A stretch of 64,000 bases of DNA from Phallus indusiatus (GCA_027605045.1 JAQFWX010000005.1:558001-622000), one strand, 5' to 3'; shown: positions 11,346 through 23,945, counted from the first letter of the stretch. Program-made: numbers and translations. Notes: generated by a model from the sequence alone, not told the origin.

Positions 11346-12374
11346 ATGGTCTCAGCCTCAGTCGCCTCATTCCCCGCCGTCAATGATGAGAACGTGAGCT
11401 TGACTTCTTCTGATAGAGTTGGAAGGATCCATAACACGCATACGCGCCGGCAGCGTTTTCGTCTCCAAAATTCTAGTCCAGGTCAATCGCGCTGGCACGC
11501 GACCCGCGAGGCGGCACGTCGCGCCACTCATGCAGCGCCGGTTGTTGCCCCAACTCGTGTCTATGACCTCACATCCATGATGGAAGCAGTTGATCTCAAT
11601 GAGCAACGTCCAAAATCTATTTCGTTGCCGAAACAGCTGCGCCGCCCTGCTTTCCGCAAGGTTAACCCAGCCGCTATTGCCGCCATCGAGCCCGATCTTT
11701 CCAAAATTTCTGTAGACTTTATTCAAAAGAAAATCCATGATATTGGAGAAGAGTAAGCCCTTCTTTTTATTGTCCCACTTATAATAAGTAAACTCATTCT
11801 CCATCTCAGAATGTACTATATGCTTCAGCAAACTTCTGCTAAATGCCCTAAAGGCCGCCTTCCTCGTGAAGTTGACGTCGTAGTCAATGACAACTCTGGA
11901 AGTCCTCCTACCCACGTTTTGGCCGTGTATACCCAGGGCAACGGTCTCCAAAAACAACATATTTCCCTATACCCCATCCACGCACTCGTCCTTGTTGCTA
12001 CTTGTGCCAACCTTCCACCTCTATCGTACTCTAAACCCGCTATTCCAGAATTTCCTGGTAGTACGGTTACCTTACCTGTTGTCCCGCTTTCAATTCCCAG
12101 TCCCGATATGTTTGCGGCTGTGATTCACTATCTCTATACCCTTCGCACGGATACCTTGTTGAGAGCTCTGCTCCCGATCCCAGCACATGCCACTATCCCA
12201 TCGCCCGAGCAATTAACCAGGGAGCTTTCCACTTATCCATCCACAACGCTTCATCCTTACATGCAACGCGTGCATGGCCTGTGGATGAACGTGACTGCAC
12301 TCGGAATATTTGACGAAAACTTGTGGCGAACCATGGAAGCTGCCTGGGAAGTCCTCCAAGGTGCATTAGCTTGA
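11346..12374 (+). CDS. Clp1-like protein B
   Basis: Two exons (11346-11752, 11810-12374) encode 323 residues. The conserved blocks match paralogues A and C: LRRPAFRKV, VDFIQKKI, LPREVDVVV, PTHVLAVY, ISLYPIHALVLVATC, TLPVVPLSIPSP, HYLYTLRTD, LWMNVTALGIFDENLW. The N-terminal ~110 residues are variable, with a basic RRQRFR patch. The intron is phase 2 at the same aligned position as in A. It is divergent from the SAP gene and convergent with uS19m. The family (Clp1, regulator of clamp formation downstream of the mating-type factors) is recognised by motif pattern; the role of this copy is unknown. Confidence 0.75.
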
Positions 12375-12390
12375 TCGACTACCTTTTTCT

Positions 12391-12441
12391 GTTGTTATTT
12401 GGTTTCTTTCTTTGTTTCTTCTTCTTTCTTCTTTCTTCATT
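12391..12441 (+). repeat. Pyrimidine-rich TTTC/TTC tract
   Basis: Long C/T run just after the Clp1-like B stop codon, probably in its 3' untranslated region. Confidence 0.6.
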
Positions 12442-12652
12442 CCCGCGAAGGATAGCATAAATCACAGGTGTAGCCACTACTTCGAAAATTCCCTGTTTCC
12501 ATATTAGCCTCTGCCAATGTATTTCTAGTCATTATATATCTCCTCTGGAATATATATACATATTAGACAGCTGTATGCAAGTTCTACTTGTTCTTAGACG
12601 GCCTGAAAAAAATCGAGATCAATTCGATTTGACATATATGTGAGAGAGAGCT

Positions 12653-13025
12653 TTACTTGTAATGGAACTTCTTCCGTGTCGCAGCAAACTCCCCCAATTT
12701 ATGGCCGACCATGTCATGTGTAATAGTGAGGGGAATATAGTCTTTACCATTATGAACAGCAAACCGTAAGCTTCAAGTACAAAATCAAGTGAGTTTCCTT
12801 TTCACGTCTAGAAGGACGAAAAAAAAACATACCCGACGAAGGTTGGCAAAATGGTACACGATCTAGCCTGTGTTCTTATTTCGACATTGTTTTGTATGGC
12901 CTCACGAAGCTCAGGAAAGTTAACGAAATAAGGGCCTGGAAATGCGTAAGCTATTTTTTTCAATAATATTCTAAAAACTTACCCTTCCACGCAGAGCGGG
13001 CGAGAAGGCGGGAGGTAAAGTGCAT
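12653..13025 (-). CDS. RSM19: Mitochondrial small-subunit ribosomal protein uS19m
   Basis: 87-residue uS19 family protein of the mitochondrial ribosome; bacterial S19 binds 16S rRNA in the head of the small subunit. Exons: 13025-12983, 12935-12833, 12770-12653. Landmarks: SAWKGPYF near the N terminus, [11 protein letters not shown] in the middle, and C-terminal [13 protein letters not shown] plus [15 protein letters not shown]. The short length (bacterial S19 is about 92), the basic hydrophobic start and the divergence from cytosolic uS19 support the mitochondrial form. A stop directly follows HYK. Confidence 0.93.
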
Positions 13026-13995
13026 GAGCCCGGAGGGGAGGACCGGGACCCATGGTGATCCATAATCAACTCGAGGCTGTCTATCCAATCGTGACGATAC
13101 TTTACTTAGGAGGCAGAAAAATAGTTCTTTCACTCATCAAGCTGTTTTTGTTACTGTAGATTGATATTCAAGTAGATATTTTTTGTTTGGGTCAAAACAT
13201 CCCGCCGCGTCGGGATTGCGCCTATGATCGGGCGCACGGCGGTTTCGAACAAAAGCGCCTTTCTGGCAAAATTGTTTTGATGGCTTCCATCAAACCTGAC
13301 TCGCTTGCGCGTCTGATTAGATGTGACTCATTGTTTGTGGATTAGGTAAAACAGTAATGACAAGACAAACCCTGCCCAATACGACGATGAGGGGGCGGCG
13401 GGAGGCGCATCTGGGCGCGCTCTCCGCCCCACCGCCCCTAGGGCGGGGTGTCTCGACTCAAATCGAGCCTGTCGTTCCCCGCTCGTCAAATGGTATACGC
13501 GCTCTCCCGCACATTCTGTGAAGAGAAAAAAGTTGCAAAAGTTGCCATTGTCTAGATCCTAACTAGTGCCCATCAGTCGACAGCGAAGCTCTGCCAGTGC
13601 CAGCACACTGTTTCAGAACCAACAAGCTGCGTCCAACAATGTTCATCAAAAACATCAAAGTTTCACACACAGAGTAGCTCCGCCCGAGGTTTTAGGCAGG
13701 GCGGTGTCGTTGCTTCCATTTCTTAAACAGAAAAAAAAATTCGCACTAGAAACTATCGCTTAATCCGGAAGGCGCATCAGACGATGGCGGGCGAAATTAC
13801 TTTATCGGGTTTATCTTTACGGTAGCAGCCAATCAAAATTATCCACACTCCCCCGACTGATGATGCGCCCTCCCGCACCCGGCGGCGCCAACAGGCGGCC
13901 CTTCGCGTCCACAAGGCGGCGCTTGCGAGGGCGGCGGTGTATAAATACCCGCCCTCCCTCCCAGATGTCCCGCCAGCTCTCTTCCTCACTTCACA
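13026..13995. other. Divergent GC-rich intergenic region, uS19m / DUF6699 gene
   Basis: Roughly 1 kb between divergent starts. It is much more GC-rich in patches than its surroundings, notably 13385-13455 and 13860-13935. The octamer GGCGCATC occurs at 13404-13411 and 13771-13778, and in reverse at 13862-13869. A TATA box precedes the plus-strand gene. No coding exon is recognised; a short open frame at 13566-13763 is unsupported. Confidence 0.5.
13940..13947 (+). promoter_or_regulatory. TATA box of DUF6699-like gene
   Basis: TATAAATA stands in otherwise GC-rich sequence, 49 bases before the ATG at 13996. This is a good distance for a short-leader fungal gene. Confidence 0.55.
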
Positions 13996-14819
13996 ATGTT
14001 CTTGCCTAGTCCCAGTCCCAGTCACTCCGCCCTCCCCTCCTCCTCTTCGTCATCATCATCATCATCTACATCCTCTAGGTCTTGTTCTTCTTCCACACCT
14101 ACACCTACCCCCGCCCCGTCTACCCCTGCCTCTATTATACCTCCTTCAGAACCCCGTCTGCTACATCCAAGTCAGGTTCTCACTTTGCTCCCGCCCCTCG
14201 TGCACCTTCCAAAGAATTTGTCCCCTTGCCCTCCGTAGCAGAATACCGTAGTATGCATCACTAGTTACCATAACTATTCTTTCTTTTTTTCTGATCAACC
14301 TTTCTCTCTCTATTACTAGGCGGTTTATCTACGCCAACTGCTTCCCCTGTCCCTTCTTCGAGACGCACAACTAGTTCTGGCATCAGTCCTGCTAATATCA
14401 AATTTAACCCCATCCTGACATCCCCGAGTTCCTCATTACGTTTTAACTTTCTGAACCCCAATGCAAATACATGTTCTCACGATCCTGCCTTCCCCTCCGG
14501 CCAAGTCTCCAGTTACATACCAATTCTCTGTGGTCCCCTCAATTTGCTCATTTATATACAAAATCCATCTACCCAAATGTCTTGCAGTGATTTTCTTTTG
14601 GCAATCTCGAGTGCTCTGGCTCAGCCTATCAACCCTTACACTGATGACGAGTGGCTCCAGGTGGGACCTCAAAATCAGCATGCTATCACAACTGCGTATC
14701 AAAAACGAGTGTCAAAATACCCGGATCCCTACCTTCGCAAGGTAGACTTCCTCTTAGATCAGACTCACTTTAGAGGACTTCGCTTCGCCTACAACGCTTG
14801 GGCACTGATCGTCGATTAA
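13996..14819 (+). CDS. DUF6699-like protein
   Basis: Exons 13996-14078, 14150-14247 and 14320-14819 give 226 residues. The first ~75 residues are Ser/Pro-rich low complexity, including an ATC-repeat-encoded serine run. The C-terminal ~145 residues fit the basidiomycete DUF6699 pattern: FNPIL, two beta-rich stretches, a short helix with SCSDFLLAISSAL, an exposed region with AYQKRV, and terminal KVDFLLDQT plus FRGLRF. Function unknown. The first intron (GTCTTG donor, pyrimidine-rich acceptor) is inferred because it joins the start frame to the conserved frame; the second has a clear acceptor. TATA box at 13940. Confidence 0.6.
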
Positions 14820-15875
14820 AACTAACGGCTGCGTTTCCTGACCCTCTGCTGCTACTCTGGATCCCACGTCTAAAAAATATTCTTAAAAAGTGGACTGAAC
14901 AGCTTCCGTCTCCAATTTCTCTATCTCACACTGTTTCCTTTGAACTGTACTTCACTGTATTCGTGGACAGACTCTCTGAACTGTAACATTACGTTTACTG
15001 TGGTTTTGCTGTCGTCTTTGTTGTTCGTAGTTCTGCTCTTTTTCCCAGCTCCTGGTTTTCTATCGTTCTAAACGCCTTGTATACCTGTTTCATTCCTCTC
15101 ATATCCCCTTTGTACCATCTCCAATCCCCCTTCTCCTATTTTTATTCTCCTGTCCCATAAAATTATTTCTGTGTCAACTGTCGAAGCTGGAAGCTGTTTC
15201 TGACCTCAAATCAAACATCAAGAAAGAAGACCCTCAAGACTCTCAAGAACGATGTCAACGGTCTAAGAACGAGAAAGAAAAAAAGCTAAGAAAGAAGAGT
15301 GCGTCTCCTATAACAAACACATGTTTTTGTGGACTTGTGGGTTCTGTCGTAAGCAAAACTTATGCGAACTTAAACGACCCGCACAATCAACTGGTCAGTA
15401 CCAAAAATGTCGTCGAACACGCTCGAATTATCAACAAAACTCAACCAGTCAAAAGACAAGAATTATCTAGGCCGTTACGGTGAAACGTGGGTGGTATAGA
15501 GTCTCGCGGGATCTAATATCATCCAACCCCTTGCGGATGGACGAGGGGCGAAATGACTGATGATCGATGAACAACGGAAGCCTTCTTTGTGGAATTTCAA
15601 AATTATCTCTATCACGGAAAGCATATACCGGACCGTTCAGCAGCAGCAGCACCGCCTAGGATGATAGCAATTCAATTAAGAACAGGATTTTTTTTCCTTT
15701 TCCATACTCTTATACCAATCAGCTAATCAATTGTTTTTGCAGGTATTTCCCCATTGGGTTATAAATCCGACGAAAAAGATTGTCTAATTTCACATGGGTA
15801 CAAAGGTAAATCGATATATCGAACATTTATGCTACGCCTCTTGAGTCTTGACCGTGGCATCCCCGACTAAACCAT
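14820..15875. other. Intergenic, nothing recognised
   Basis: Convergent spacer between the DUF6699-like gene and MCU. The left part is T/C-rich and probably 3' untranslated; the middle (15180-15310) is purine-rich with repeated AAGA-type words. No conserved coding sequence or RNA gene is seen. Confidence 0.4.
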
Positions 15876-17558
15876 TCACACCTCCTTGTGATTCCGACGC
15901 TCTCGGCTTGCTTCCATGTCTAACTCCTCAAGCTTATCGTGCCCATCATTATCTCCCCCAACAGCAATAGCTTTCCCAACATGATCCCGGTGGGATGAGC
16001 TGGTATCTGTGTTGGGCTGAATAGTCTCCTCTTTGATTTGCTCTTTCTCCTCGTCCTTACTAGTGCCGTTATGGGCTTTGTCTTCCCATCGGCCGTCCCA
16101 TTGGGTATCATAATCTTCTGCAATTTTGTCCATCTCCCGGCGGATCGATGTTCGTTCCGTAATGAGGTCAGCCCAACGTTCAAGGTCGAATCCCTTGGCT
16201 TTGTACAGGGCTAAACGTCTTGTCGACACAGATTGGCTTAAAACAGACGTGTACGAAACTTCTCGCCCCTTGTATAAAAACCTAAAGCAAAGAGGCCGTC
16301 ATCACACGTCTCTACCTTGTCGAAGGTAAAAACAAAAATATACACGCTCACTCACCATAAATAGCCACAAATTACAGTCGAAAGACCAGAGAGGTATGTA
16401 ATAGGTTCCATGATATCCCTATTCGCAAAGTTAGCCGGCGACTCTGGTGTCTCGGGGAAAATTACTTTCCCCGTTGATTGATCACTCACCAACCATAATC
16501 ATAAAATGTAAGTCTCGCGACACCAAACCAATAAATTACTAGTGTTCCAAACCCACTCACTGCGAGGCGGCGCGCACTTCGATGGGCTTCACGATCGCAT
16601 TCTTGTTTCAACGGTTCCATCTGATTAAGGGCTGTGTCTATGCTTTGCAACCGCCTTCTCAGGAATTGTGTTCTATCTTGAAAAGATGGAATCTTGACTT
16701 TTATAACTATACTTTCACTACCTTCTGCTACCGCTGTCCCTTTGGTATTTATATCCTTCAGAGAAGGCTCAGAGTCGTTCCCTTGACTTGGTGGCTTCGC
16801 ATTCCGTGCTTTGGTGTCGATCGTCATTAGCGACGTCCTGGGACTTATAACCACATCGAAATGCTCCTTAGAAACCACACTTTTGATAAAATCGCCCAAG
16901 TCTGTTGCATCCGACCATTCTACTTCAATGTCTTTATCTGACGATTCATCTGGAGGAACACTCCTGAATGAAATGTCCACATTATGCAAAGTCGAAGCAA
17001 GTGAAGCCGCAATTAGGTTACTGTAAACAAAGAATTAGCTCTTGGGAGTGTTCATGTAGTAATAGTAAGTGTCAAAAAATGAGTTGCGTACGAGACGTGC
17101 GATAAGGGCTGAGAAGGATGCAACAAGTATGCAACATGAGATACATTATGAGGTGATGGCGGTGTCGATCTTGGTAGAGGAATGATCAGTTTGAAAAGAC
17201 GGGACGTCGTCGGCGATAGTTTCCCTTCTGAGCAAGTTGGCCAGCCCTCAGTGCTAGAGTTTTCCATCCAACTACGACATACCTTGCCACTCGCCGTGCG
17301 ATTTATCGCGTATCCTCTTTTTTGCTATTGTAAAAGCAGTGTTAACGCTGAGAAATATGTAGTTCAGGATGTGTGTTACGCACTATTGAAATATTTCCGT
17401 TCGTCATCTTGGTGATGATTCCAAGCTATAGTAGCTGTGTTCCGCACAGTTTTGAAACCGAACAAAGGAATGAAATTCGTGCGTGGTATATAACGACATT
17501 TAAGAAAGTTCAAAGCGAATTTCGAAGGGAACACAGTTGGTTTAAGGAGAGAATTCAT
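15876..17558 (-). CDS. MCU: Mitochondrial calcium uniporter pore subunit (MCU)
   Basis: Inner-membrane Ca2+ channel subunit, 450 residues. Exons: 17558-17384, 17324-17283, 17227-17092, 17020-16490, 16418-16356, 16281-15876. The N terminus is rich in Lys, Arg, Phe and Asn and fits a mitochondrial presequence. The matrix domain is followed by a coiled coil (DRTQFLRRRL... EAHRSARR), TM1 (LAVSGFGTLVIYWFGVARL), the selectivity-filter loop WDIMEPITY at about 295-303 with the key Asp and Glu, TM2 (YLSGLSTVICGYLWF), and a C-terminal helix (YKGREVSYTSVL, LALYKAKGFDLERW). The acidic tail after residue ~390 is variable. The product has MCU itself; no EF-hand MICU gene is nearby. Confidence 0.93.
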
Positions 17559-17654
17559 AAACCAGCTATTTGCGCCATGACGTCATTATCAGGGATGTCG
17601 TTTTGGGGCCCGGACTTTACCAGCACGTATAATAAATCATGAGCAAATTTATTT

Positions 17655-19602
17655 TCAGAATAACCTTTTATTTCTAAACACCCAAGCAATGAAAGATAAC
17701 CCAAAAGAGTATGCTACTAACACTAGGAAGGCCGTGGTGTCTGAGGCATACATTGTTTGGATTGTAAGGTTAATCAAGCCTGTCGCTGCATTGGCCTGAC
17801 AAATGCATTCATCAGGAAAAATCTTTAAAAAAGCGAAACAAAATCAACGCACGACAAGAAATAGCACCAATCCGTTTTTATTTATAGCGTTCAACAGTTG
17901 CAATGGTTCTCGGGGCTTGGACGCTGTCTCGAAATACGAGGTCTGGTCGGTGGAACTCGGGGTCAAATGTTGATTTTTATGTTTTTTGGCAGACGGGGTG
18001 GAGTAAAATAGAATTTCAAGCCAAAGGTATATTGTGATGAATGTAGCGTTGTATGCCGCTACCCAAAGAACATAGCGAGCGTTAGCCTATGTTTGACACC
18101 TGTTAGCTGTGACTGCATAAATAATGGATAGAAGCAACCAACTAATCGACGAGAATTGCCCTGGCCAAGATTAATGAAATTGGCGACAAATAAAAAGAAC
18201 CACCAGAGTATTGCATAGGAACAAAGTTCAACTGCGGTCTTTTTCGGTTGTCTCGGTCGATCCCTAAGCGTAGGTGTATTGGAAGTGGAACCTTTACCAC
18301 CACCTTTCATACGTTTGAAATCGGACGGAGAAGGCGGCAGTACGATGGTACCAGTCAGTAGGCCGAGAATATGGATTGCGAGGTATCCTATAGGTAAAAT
18401 AAGGGAAGACTTAGTGACAACCTAAAGAGTACTTACCAGGCAAAGAAACAATACCCTCCTTGTTTTGCGAGATAATATCGGTTCGAGGCGCGTTTAATGT
18501 CCAATCTTGAAGATATGTATTAGATAGCAAAAGTTGGTGAACTATTGGCAGAACTTTAGACCAGCAAATGTATACATTGCGCGACGACTTACTCAGCGTT
18601 ACAGCTAAACCAATAAAAAAGATATGTGTTTTAGATATCAAAGGATGTAATGCAATCTCCATGATAGGTAAAGCAGCCATCGATAGAAAGAAATTCCAGT
18701 GTACTCCGTATTCCGATACGTGTTCCTTTCATAGCGGACTCATTTTAGTCTATCGAACAGCATCGCAATCTTCAGTACTCACAGGATAATCGGAGCCTTT
18801 TACAAGCATTACTCTTATAAAACCAAGAACAACTATTGGAAATACTCTTTTTAACGCGTTTCGTAATTTTGGTGTGATGGGTACGCTCAGGTAGGATGGA
18901 TCTTGAACGTATTTTTTGGCCGAAATAATGCCTTGAGAGTATACGAATGACCCGACCCCTATATCCATCTTTCAAAAAATCAATTTGAGAATTGGTATGT
19001 ACATTATCTGTTGGAAAGAACTTACTAACGATACGCCAAAGGTCTCACATTTCACTAAGTTCCGTGGAAAGATAGAGAAATCCACTGCTAAGATGGCTAA
19101 GAACGTCATGATGAGGAGATGACTGCGATACACAGTCAAAGCGGGTATTTGATCCGCAGCTCGCGAATTCGCCTTTACTTCGAATTCTTGTCCGTTGTTT
19201 TGGTGTGAAGATGTTGGTCTAAGTTTTGGGCTACTGGGGCGAGACGACGGTAGAAACTCAATGGGCAATGGGGGTAATAAGGAGAGAAGTTTCGAAATAA
19301 TGAGTATACTGGCACTCAGAATGATTGGGTGTTCGGCGCCGAAACCAGTCATTGAGAGAAGTAATGGGAGTACCAAGATGGTATAGTCCGTGAAAACATT
19401 CAAACGGCGAGAATGAACTCTGTCTTTGACGACAGAGTATAAAATCAATGAGCACTGGCAACGGTTTGTCAAGTTATTGATAGATAGAAATACAGTAAAT
19501 ACGAACTGGAGCGACGGCAGAAATGGCAAGAATATGCAATATAGACGAGCCAGTGTGGTTCGAGACGAACGCCTCTTTGGCTATTTTATAATCGTTTGCC
19601 AT
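17655..19602 (-). CDS. GWT1: GPI-anchored wall transfer protein 1 (inositol acyltransferase)
   Basis: ER multi-pass enzyme (PIG-W/Gwt1) that acylates the inositol of GPI precursors; target of the antifungal manogepix class. Exons: 19602-19507, 19454-19026, 18968-18783, 18725-18593, 18541-18437, 18387-18143, 18086-17853, 17795-17655; 522 residues. Landmarks: KIAKEAFVSNHTGS at the N terminus, YRSHLLIMTFLAILAVDF then KCETFG, MDIGVGSFVYSQG, SEYGVHWNFF, GYLAIHILG, and C-terminal NKNGLVLFLV then TGLINLTIQTMYAS. The first intron starts with GTTCGT. Only 96 bases separate its stop from the start of MCU downstream. Confidence 0.94.
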
Positions 19603-19757
19603 CTAGGAGTGCACAGTATCGCGTAATTTACTCCATGTCTTCCGTTGTGTACTATCTTGACGCGTCCTAGAATCCTAAATTCGTTACTAGGTCGGCAAGA
19701 AACTTGTGCGATAGTGACGACAATGCAAGTCACACAACTTAGAGATTATAAGTTAAC

Positions 19758-19774
19758 GTCTGTCTGTCTGTCTA
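19758..19774 (+). repeat. GTCT tetranucleotide repeat
   Basis: Four tandem GTCT units in the spacer downstream of IRE1. Minor microsatellite. Confidence 0.7.
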
Positions 19775-19898
19775 GTGGTAAATTCAGGTCCTTTTTGTTA
19801 TAAGATTAGATCTAATATACATGCGGTAAAACAAATCCAGGAATACAAGACGCCAATAATGCAATAAAAAACATTAGTCAAAATTGAGAAAGCAAATA

Positions 19899-22800
19899 TT
19901 ATGTTTCGGATAATTCAAAATACGATCGGAACATGGGCTCTTTACACAATCCACTGTGTTGAACGACCCCATAAACATGCAAGAAAAGAGCGGGAAAGCG
20001 ACGTGTAAAATATGAAAGAAAACCCTCTGGAAGAGGCCCTAAGTGACGTTTGACATGATCTGGCAGATCTTGGTAATGATGTTTCTGTAGAAAAGAGTAT
20101 CAGTACCAGAGCTAGTGGTTTAAACAATGCAATCTACCTTGTTTCGTAATGCTCTCAAAAGGTCTTGAACCGAACGTCCATCGTACTTTCTGAATTTACC
20201 GAGATTTTCAACGAACACCTTATCTAGCCGCGCAGCCCAATCGTTCCCAACCACATCATATGCGTTCGTCTCTAAAGTTATTAAATCAGGATCTCGAGGG
20301 TCCCGGCACATGATTTCGAAACGGTCAGAAGCGTCTTGCAAGAAATTCAACCGTCGTCCTGGAGTCCAAAAGAAAGGATGAGTCAAAATGGAAGTGGTAT
20401 CTGGTCTAAACGAGTAATGAGCTTCAATAGGCCTGAAAAACAAAACAAACACTTTCTCTCACCTATTTTTGGGCTCTTGAGCAAGCATGGAAGAGATTAA
20501 ATGCATAGCTTCCACTCCTTCCTCCCCAAATGTCTGTAAACCATCCAAATCCATACGGTCTTTCATGATATTCGCTTCACGTTCGAAACGATCACCGAAG
20601 GGATGTCCACCTTGGGTAAGGGTGTAAAAGAACAGACATCCAAGAGCAAAGATATCAACTGATTTTGTTAGTCGTGCAGGTTTGACGCCTGTAGAATTAG
20701 ACGAACGACCGCTGGCCGTACTGCCTCGAGAGGATAAATCATCAGGATCCAACGTCTGCTCATCAAGCTTCACATCTCCACGTAAAATCTCGGGCGCCCT
20801 CCATCCGACAGTACCAGCAGCCATAGCCCCGTGAACAGTAGGGAGGAAACTAGTCTGGTCAACGTCCAACTTTTTGCACAATCCGAAATCAGATATAAGC
20901 ATTCGATGTTGTCCATTTTTCGGACGAGACACCAAAATATTTTGTGGTTTGATATCTCGATGAACGATTTTCAGCGTATGTAAATGTCGCAAGCCGGATG
21001 TAATTTGCCATAATCCTCGTTTAGGATCGAATGCCTTGACAACAGCTGCATATGAGGATGGTTTTTCGATGATATCAGCCAGAGATGCAGGACATAATTC
21101 CAGAGCAATATACATGAATCCTTCTCTTGACTCCTTGTAGAAATACCGAATGACATTAGGATGATCGTCGGATTCTTGTAGAAGCTCGACCTCACGTGTA
21201 GCAACGGTCACAAAGTCTTGCAGTAAACGTTTAACGGCGACCGCTCGACCTTGCAAAGAACCTTCGAAAACGACTGTTCCATGAGAGCCGAAACCTACGA
21301 AATAAGAGAGATCAAGACATAACAGAGGAAACAATTGAAAAACTAAATACCTAACACGGTTTCTGACACGACCAATGAGGACGAAGACGGGGACTCTACT
21401 TTTGGCATTGGTGTTGGTGGGGGTATAGGCACTGGGGATAAAGGTAGTAATGGCGTTGATGGTGTGGCAACAGACGGAGGAGAAAGCTTAGGAGTCGCGG
21501 GTTGTTGAACAGGTAGCTCGACTTGAACAAACTCTTCTGACTCTGCTGCTTCTCCGAGATCGGGGTTATCAGTGACCTGTTCGCTTTTTTTCTTCTTACC
21601 CCGTCTTCTTCGTCTAGGACCCTTTCTCCTGACTTGACCGCCGTCTGCTTCTCTATCGGTGTCTTCGTTATCTTCAATATCCAAACCTGGCTCCGTAGGA
21701 TTGGGTGCGGGTAATGTATTACTGGTTTGAACAGGTATATCAACAGCAGGGGTCGCTGGAGTAGCAGGTGGATCCTCCGTTGGGATAACTGCGGGCACGG
21801 CAGGAGACGGGCCGACCGGCAAACCCCGAGCCTCGCCAACCAGATTTGACTTGGGCAGATCATTGACTTGACGACTGATTTCTCTCGAATTGTTCATGAA
21901 CAATTTGGCAATCGTTATCCCGAGAAGTAACGTGAAGCCCAGCACGCCCCATGTACGAATATCCATTTCCCATCCAGGCGCAGCAGGCTCGGGTAACGTA
22001 AGGATAGACTGATTGATACTTGTCTCCAAACCGGGTACATCTACTTTAATCTCTGGTCGCTCAACGGACAACTGCTCCTTGAGCTCCGTTTCCGAGGGAG
22101 TGGGAGGATCAATCAATAGCGGGGGATACCATTGCGACGCTGAATCCAACTTTCTGGAACCAACCAGACATTCTACCCCATTGCATTTAGGATTGTTAAC
22201 AGAGTCGCCTTCGGGGATAGAGAGAGGTGGAGTTTGATCAAACACCACTAAAGGGAAGTTATCATGTCCCAACGCGTATAACGAATCACCAACTAAGCCA
22301 ACGTATGTGACTGGAGGCATCATATGCGCTGCACGGGGTGAAGCATCCGAATGTGGGGGGAATAGTTGTTCGAGACGAGGCTGAGGCTGAAGTAAAGCCA
22401 CTGGATTCGATCGAGAAGGAGAGGTAGAAACGTCGAAAACAGCGACACTGAAACAAGCCAAGTGAATCTACGAGAAGAAGCTTGTGTTTGATCTAGTGCT
22501 TACATGGGCACTTTGAACTCACGGCCCCAAATGGGCATGCCATCATAATGTATGGGTTCTGGCATATCTGGACCCTCGGTCTGAAAGGCAAGAACATGTC
22601 CGTTTGGTAATGATTGAACATAAAGATTGTCGGGTGTACGTTTCCATTTAGATTGTTTTTCTCGATCAATGTTGTTGGGTCCGTACGAGGAATAATATAG
22701 ATTTTGTAAAACACCATGTTGGCGGGAATGAATGCGAATATGATAATCTGAGTAAATAGACGTTCATTAAGTAGGTACGGTCAATCAACCGAACAAAAAT

Positions 22801-23527
22801 TGAACTTACCGGTACGTCCAATATGGACAACCGGTGAGCGCAGAGCGCGCTTGGGGGGTGAAATGTCTGATTCATCTTCCTCGGCCTCAGGCTGATCGTC
22901 CCAGAAACATTCTTTATCCGTGTTAATAGTTCCTTTCACTCTCCCAGTCTCCAGCTCCAAAATAATCATGCTCGTTTCTTTACTCCCAACAAACACCCGA
23001 TCCTCATCCCCAGGAAAACTGAACGGCGAGAGTTCAACTATCTGTTGTGTGCTGAGCGGTAGGCGCTGAAGAGTGTCTGACGGAGAAGCCATAGGCGGTA
23101 ATACATAAATATCGCCGGACTGAGGTTCAATGATGAAGAACTCTCGATCGGGGTCGTGCGCCGAGTGTTCAGTCCGGACAAGGGAGTTAAAAGTCACGGG
23201 TACATCGGCGTCGGGGTCGTTCGACATGGACCATAAGGGCTGACCCGTGGTTCTGTTCAAACCATGTAGTTTTCCGTCAACCGAGGCCAGTAGCACGGTA
23301 TCCAGCAGCCGCATCCCCTGAAGAGCTGGATCGACATTTGAGCCATCGAGAGCGAGTTGGTCTTGTTTCGGACTGGTAAATCGATATCCAGGTTCCCAGA
23401 GGTTACTTCTTTTTTGTCGAATTTCTGTTGATACTGCTGATGCTTTGTCGGGAATGCTGCGTTCTGCAGCATGGATACAAGCGACTAGCAGCGCAGCAAA
23501 GACAAGATACTGTATGCTCTTGACCAT
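19899..23527 (-). CDS. IRE1: IRE1 unfolded-protein-response kinase/endoribonuclease
   Basis: ER stress sensor of 1123 residues that splices HAC1/XBP1-type mRNA. Exons: 23527-22810, 22747-22504, 22447-21351, 21294-20463, 20432-20138, 20084-19899. Signal peptide at the N terminus (hydrophobic LVFAALLVACIHA). Lumenal beta-propeller-like domain to about residue 470, with the TM helix WGVLGFTLLLGITIAKLF near 480-500. A long basic/Pro linker (RRKGPRRRRRGKKKK) precedes the kinase, which starts at VLGFGSHGTVV (~685), has VAVKRL, IVHRDIKPQNIL and SDFGL, and contains a Ser-rich insert before DIFALGCLFFYTLTQGGHPFG. The KEN RNase domain follows (~970-1105) with YDGRSVQDLLRALRNKKHHY carrying the catalytic Arg/His region. 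All junction phases agree. Confidence 0.95.
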
Positions 23528-23945
23528 TAGGACATGCGAATGAACATTTCAAGACGTTTATAATATAGTTTGTTCGAGAGAAAGATGAAAAAAAAGAATT
23601 GATATGTGCGGTCAAGTGAGAGAAGGAAGGTTAAGGCGATCTTCGGGCGCTAAATTTGAGCCTGTGCGCAAGGTCAAGCACTTCTCTCGTGGACGCAGGC
23701 TGTTTCGGAGGAGGCTCCTTTTAGGTAGCAATCTGACGGTATTCGTTTAGATTATATATTATCACTTGTTATCTATGAACAAGTCACTTTGATTGGACAA
23801 GTTTCAATGACTCATTTATTAGGTGAACGTGCACCAATAACAAAAGAGACTGTGAATTCTGCCAAGGTCATGTCATTATGATAATAAAAGAACATCCTGA
23901 GATTCCATGATATTCTAATAATGACACTGCTTTTGAAGCATTAAA
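23528..23945. other. Intergenic, IRE1 promoter
   Basis: Holds the IRE1 upstream region and the 3' end of ADE8. No coding exon or known stress-response site is recognised. Confidence 0.4.

Noticed and set aside
11367..11960. 197-codon minus-strand ORF
   Set aside because: Antisense to Clp1-like B exon 1 with no conserved features of its own.
13440..13460. Palindromic CCCTAGGG hairpin as a terminator or origin
   Set aside because: Short, imperfect beyond the core, and in a divergent promoter, where neither role is expected.
13996..14149. Frame break in the first exon of the DUF6699-like gene
   Set aside because: An intron 14079-14149 with a pyrimidine-rich acceptor joins the two frames without an indel.
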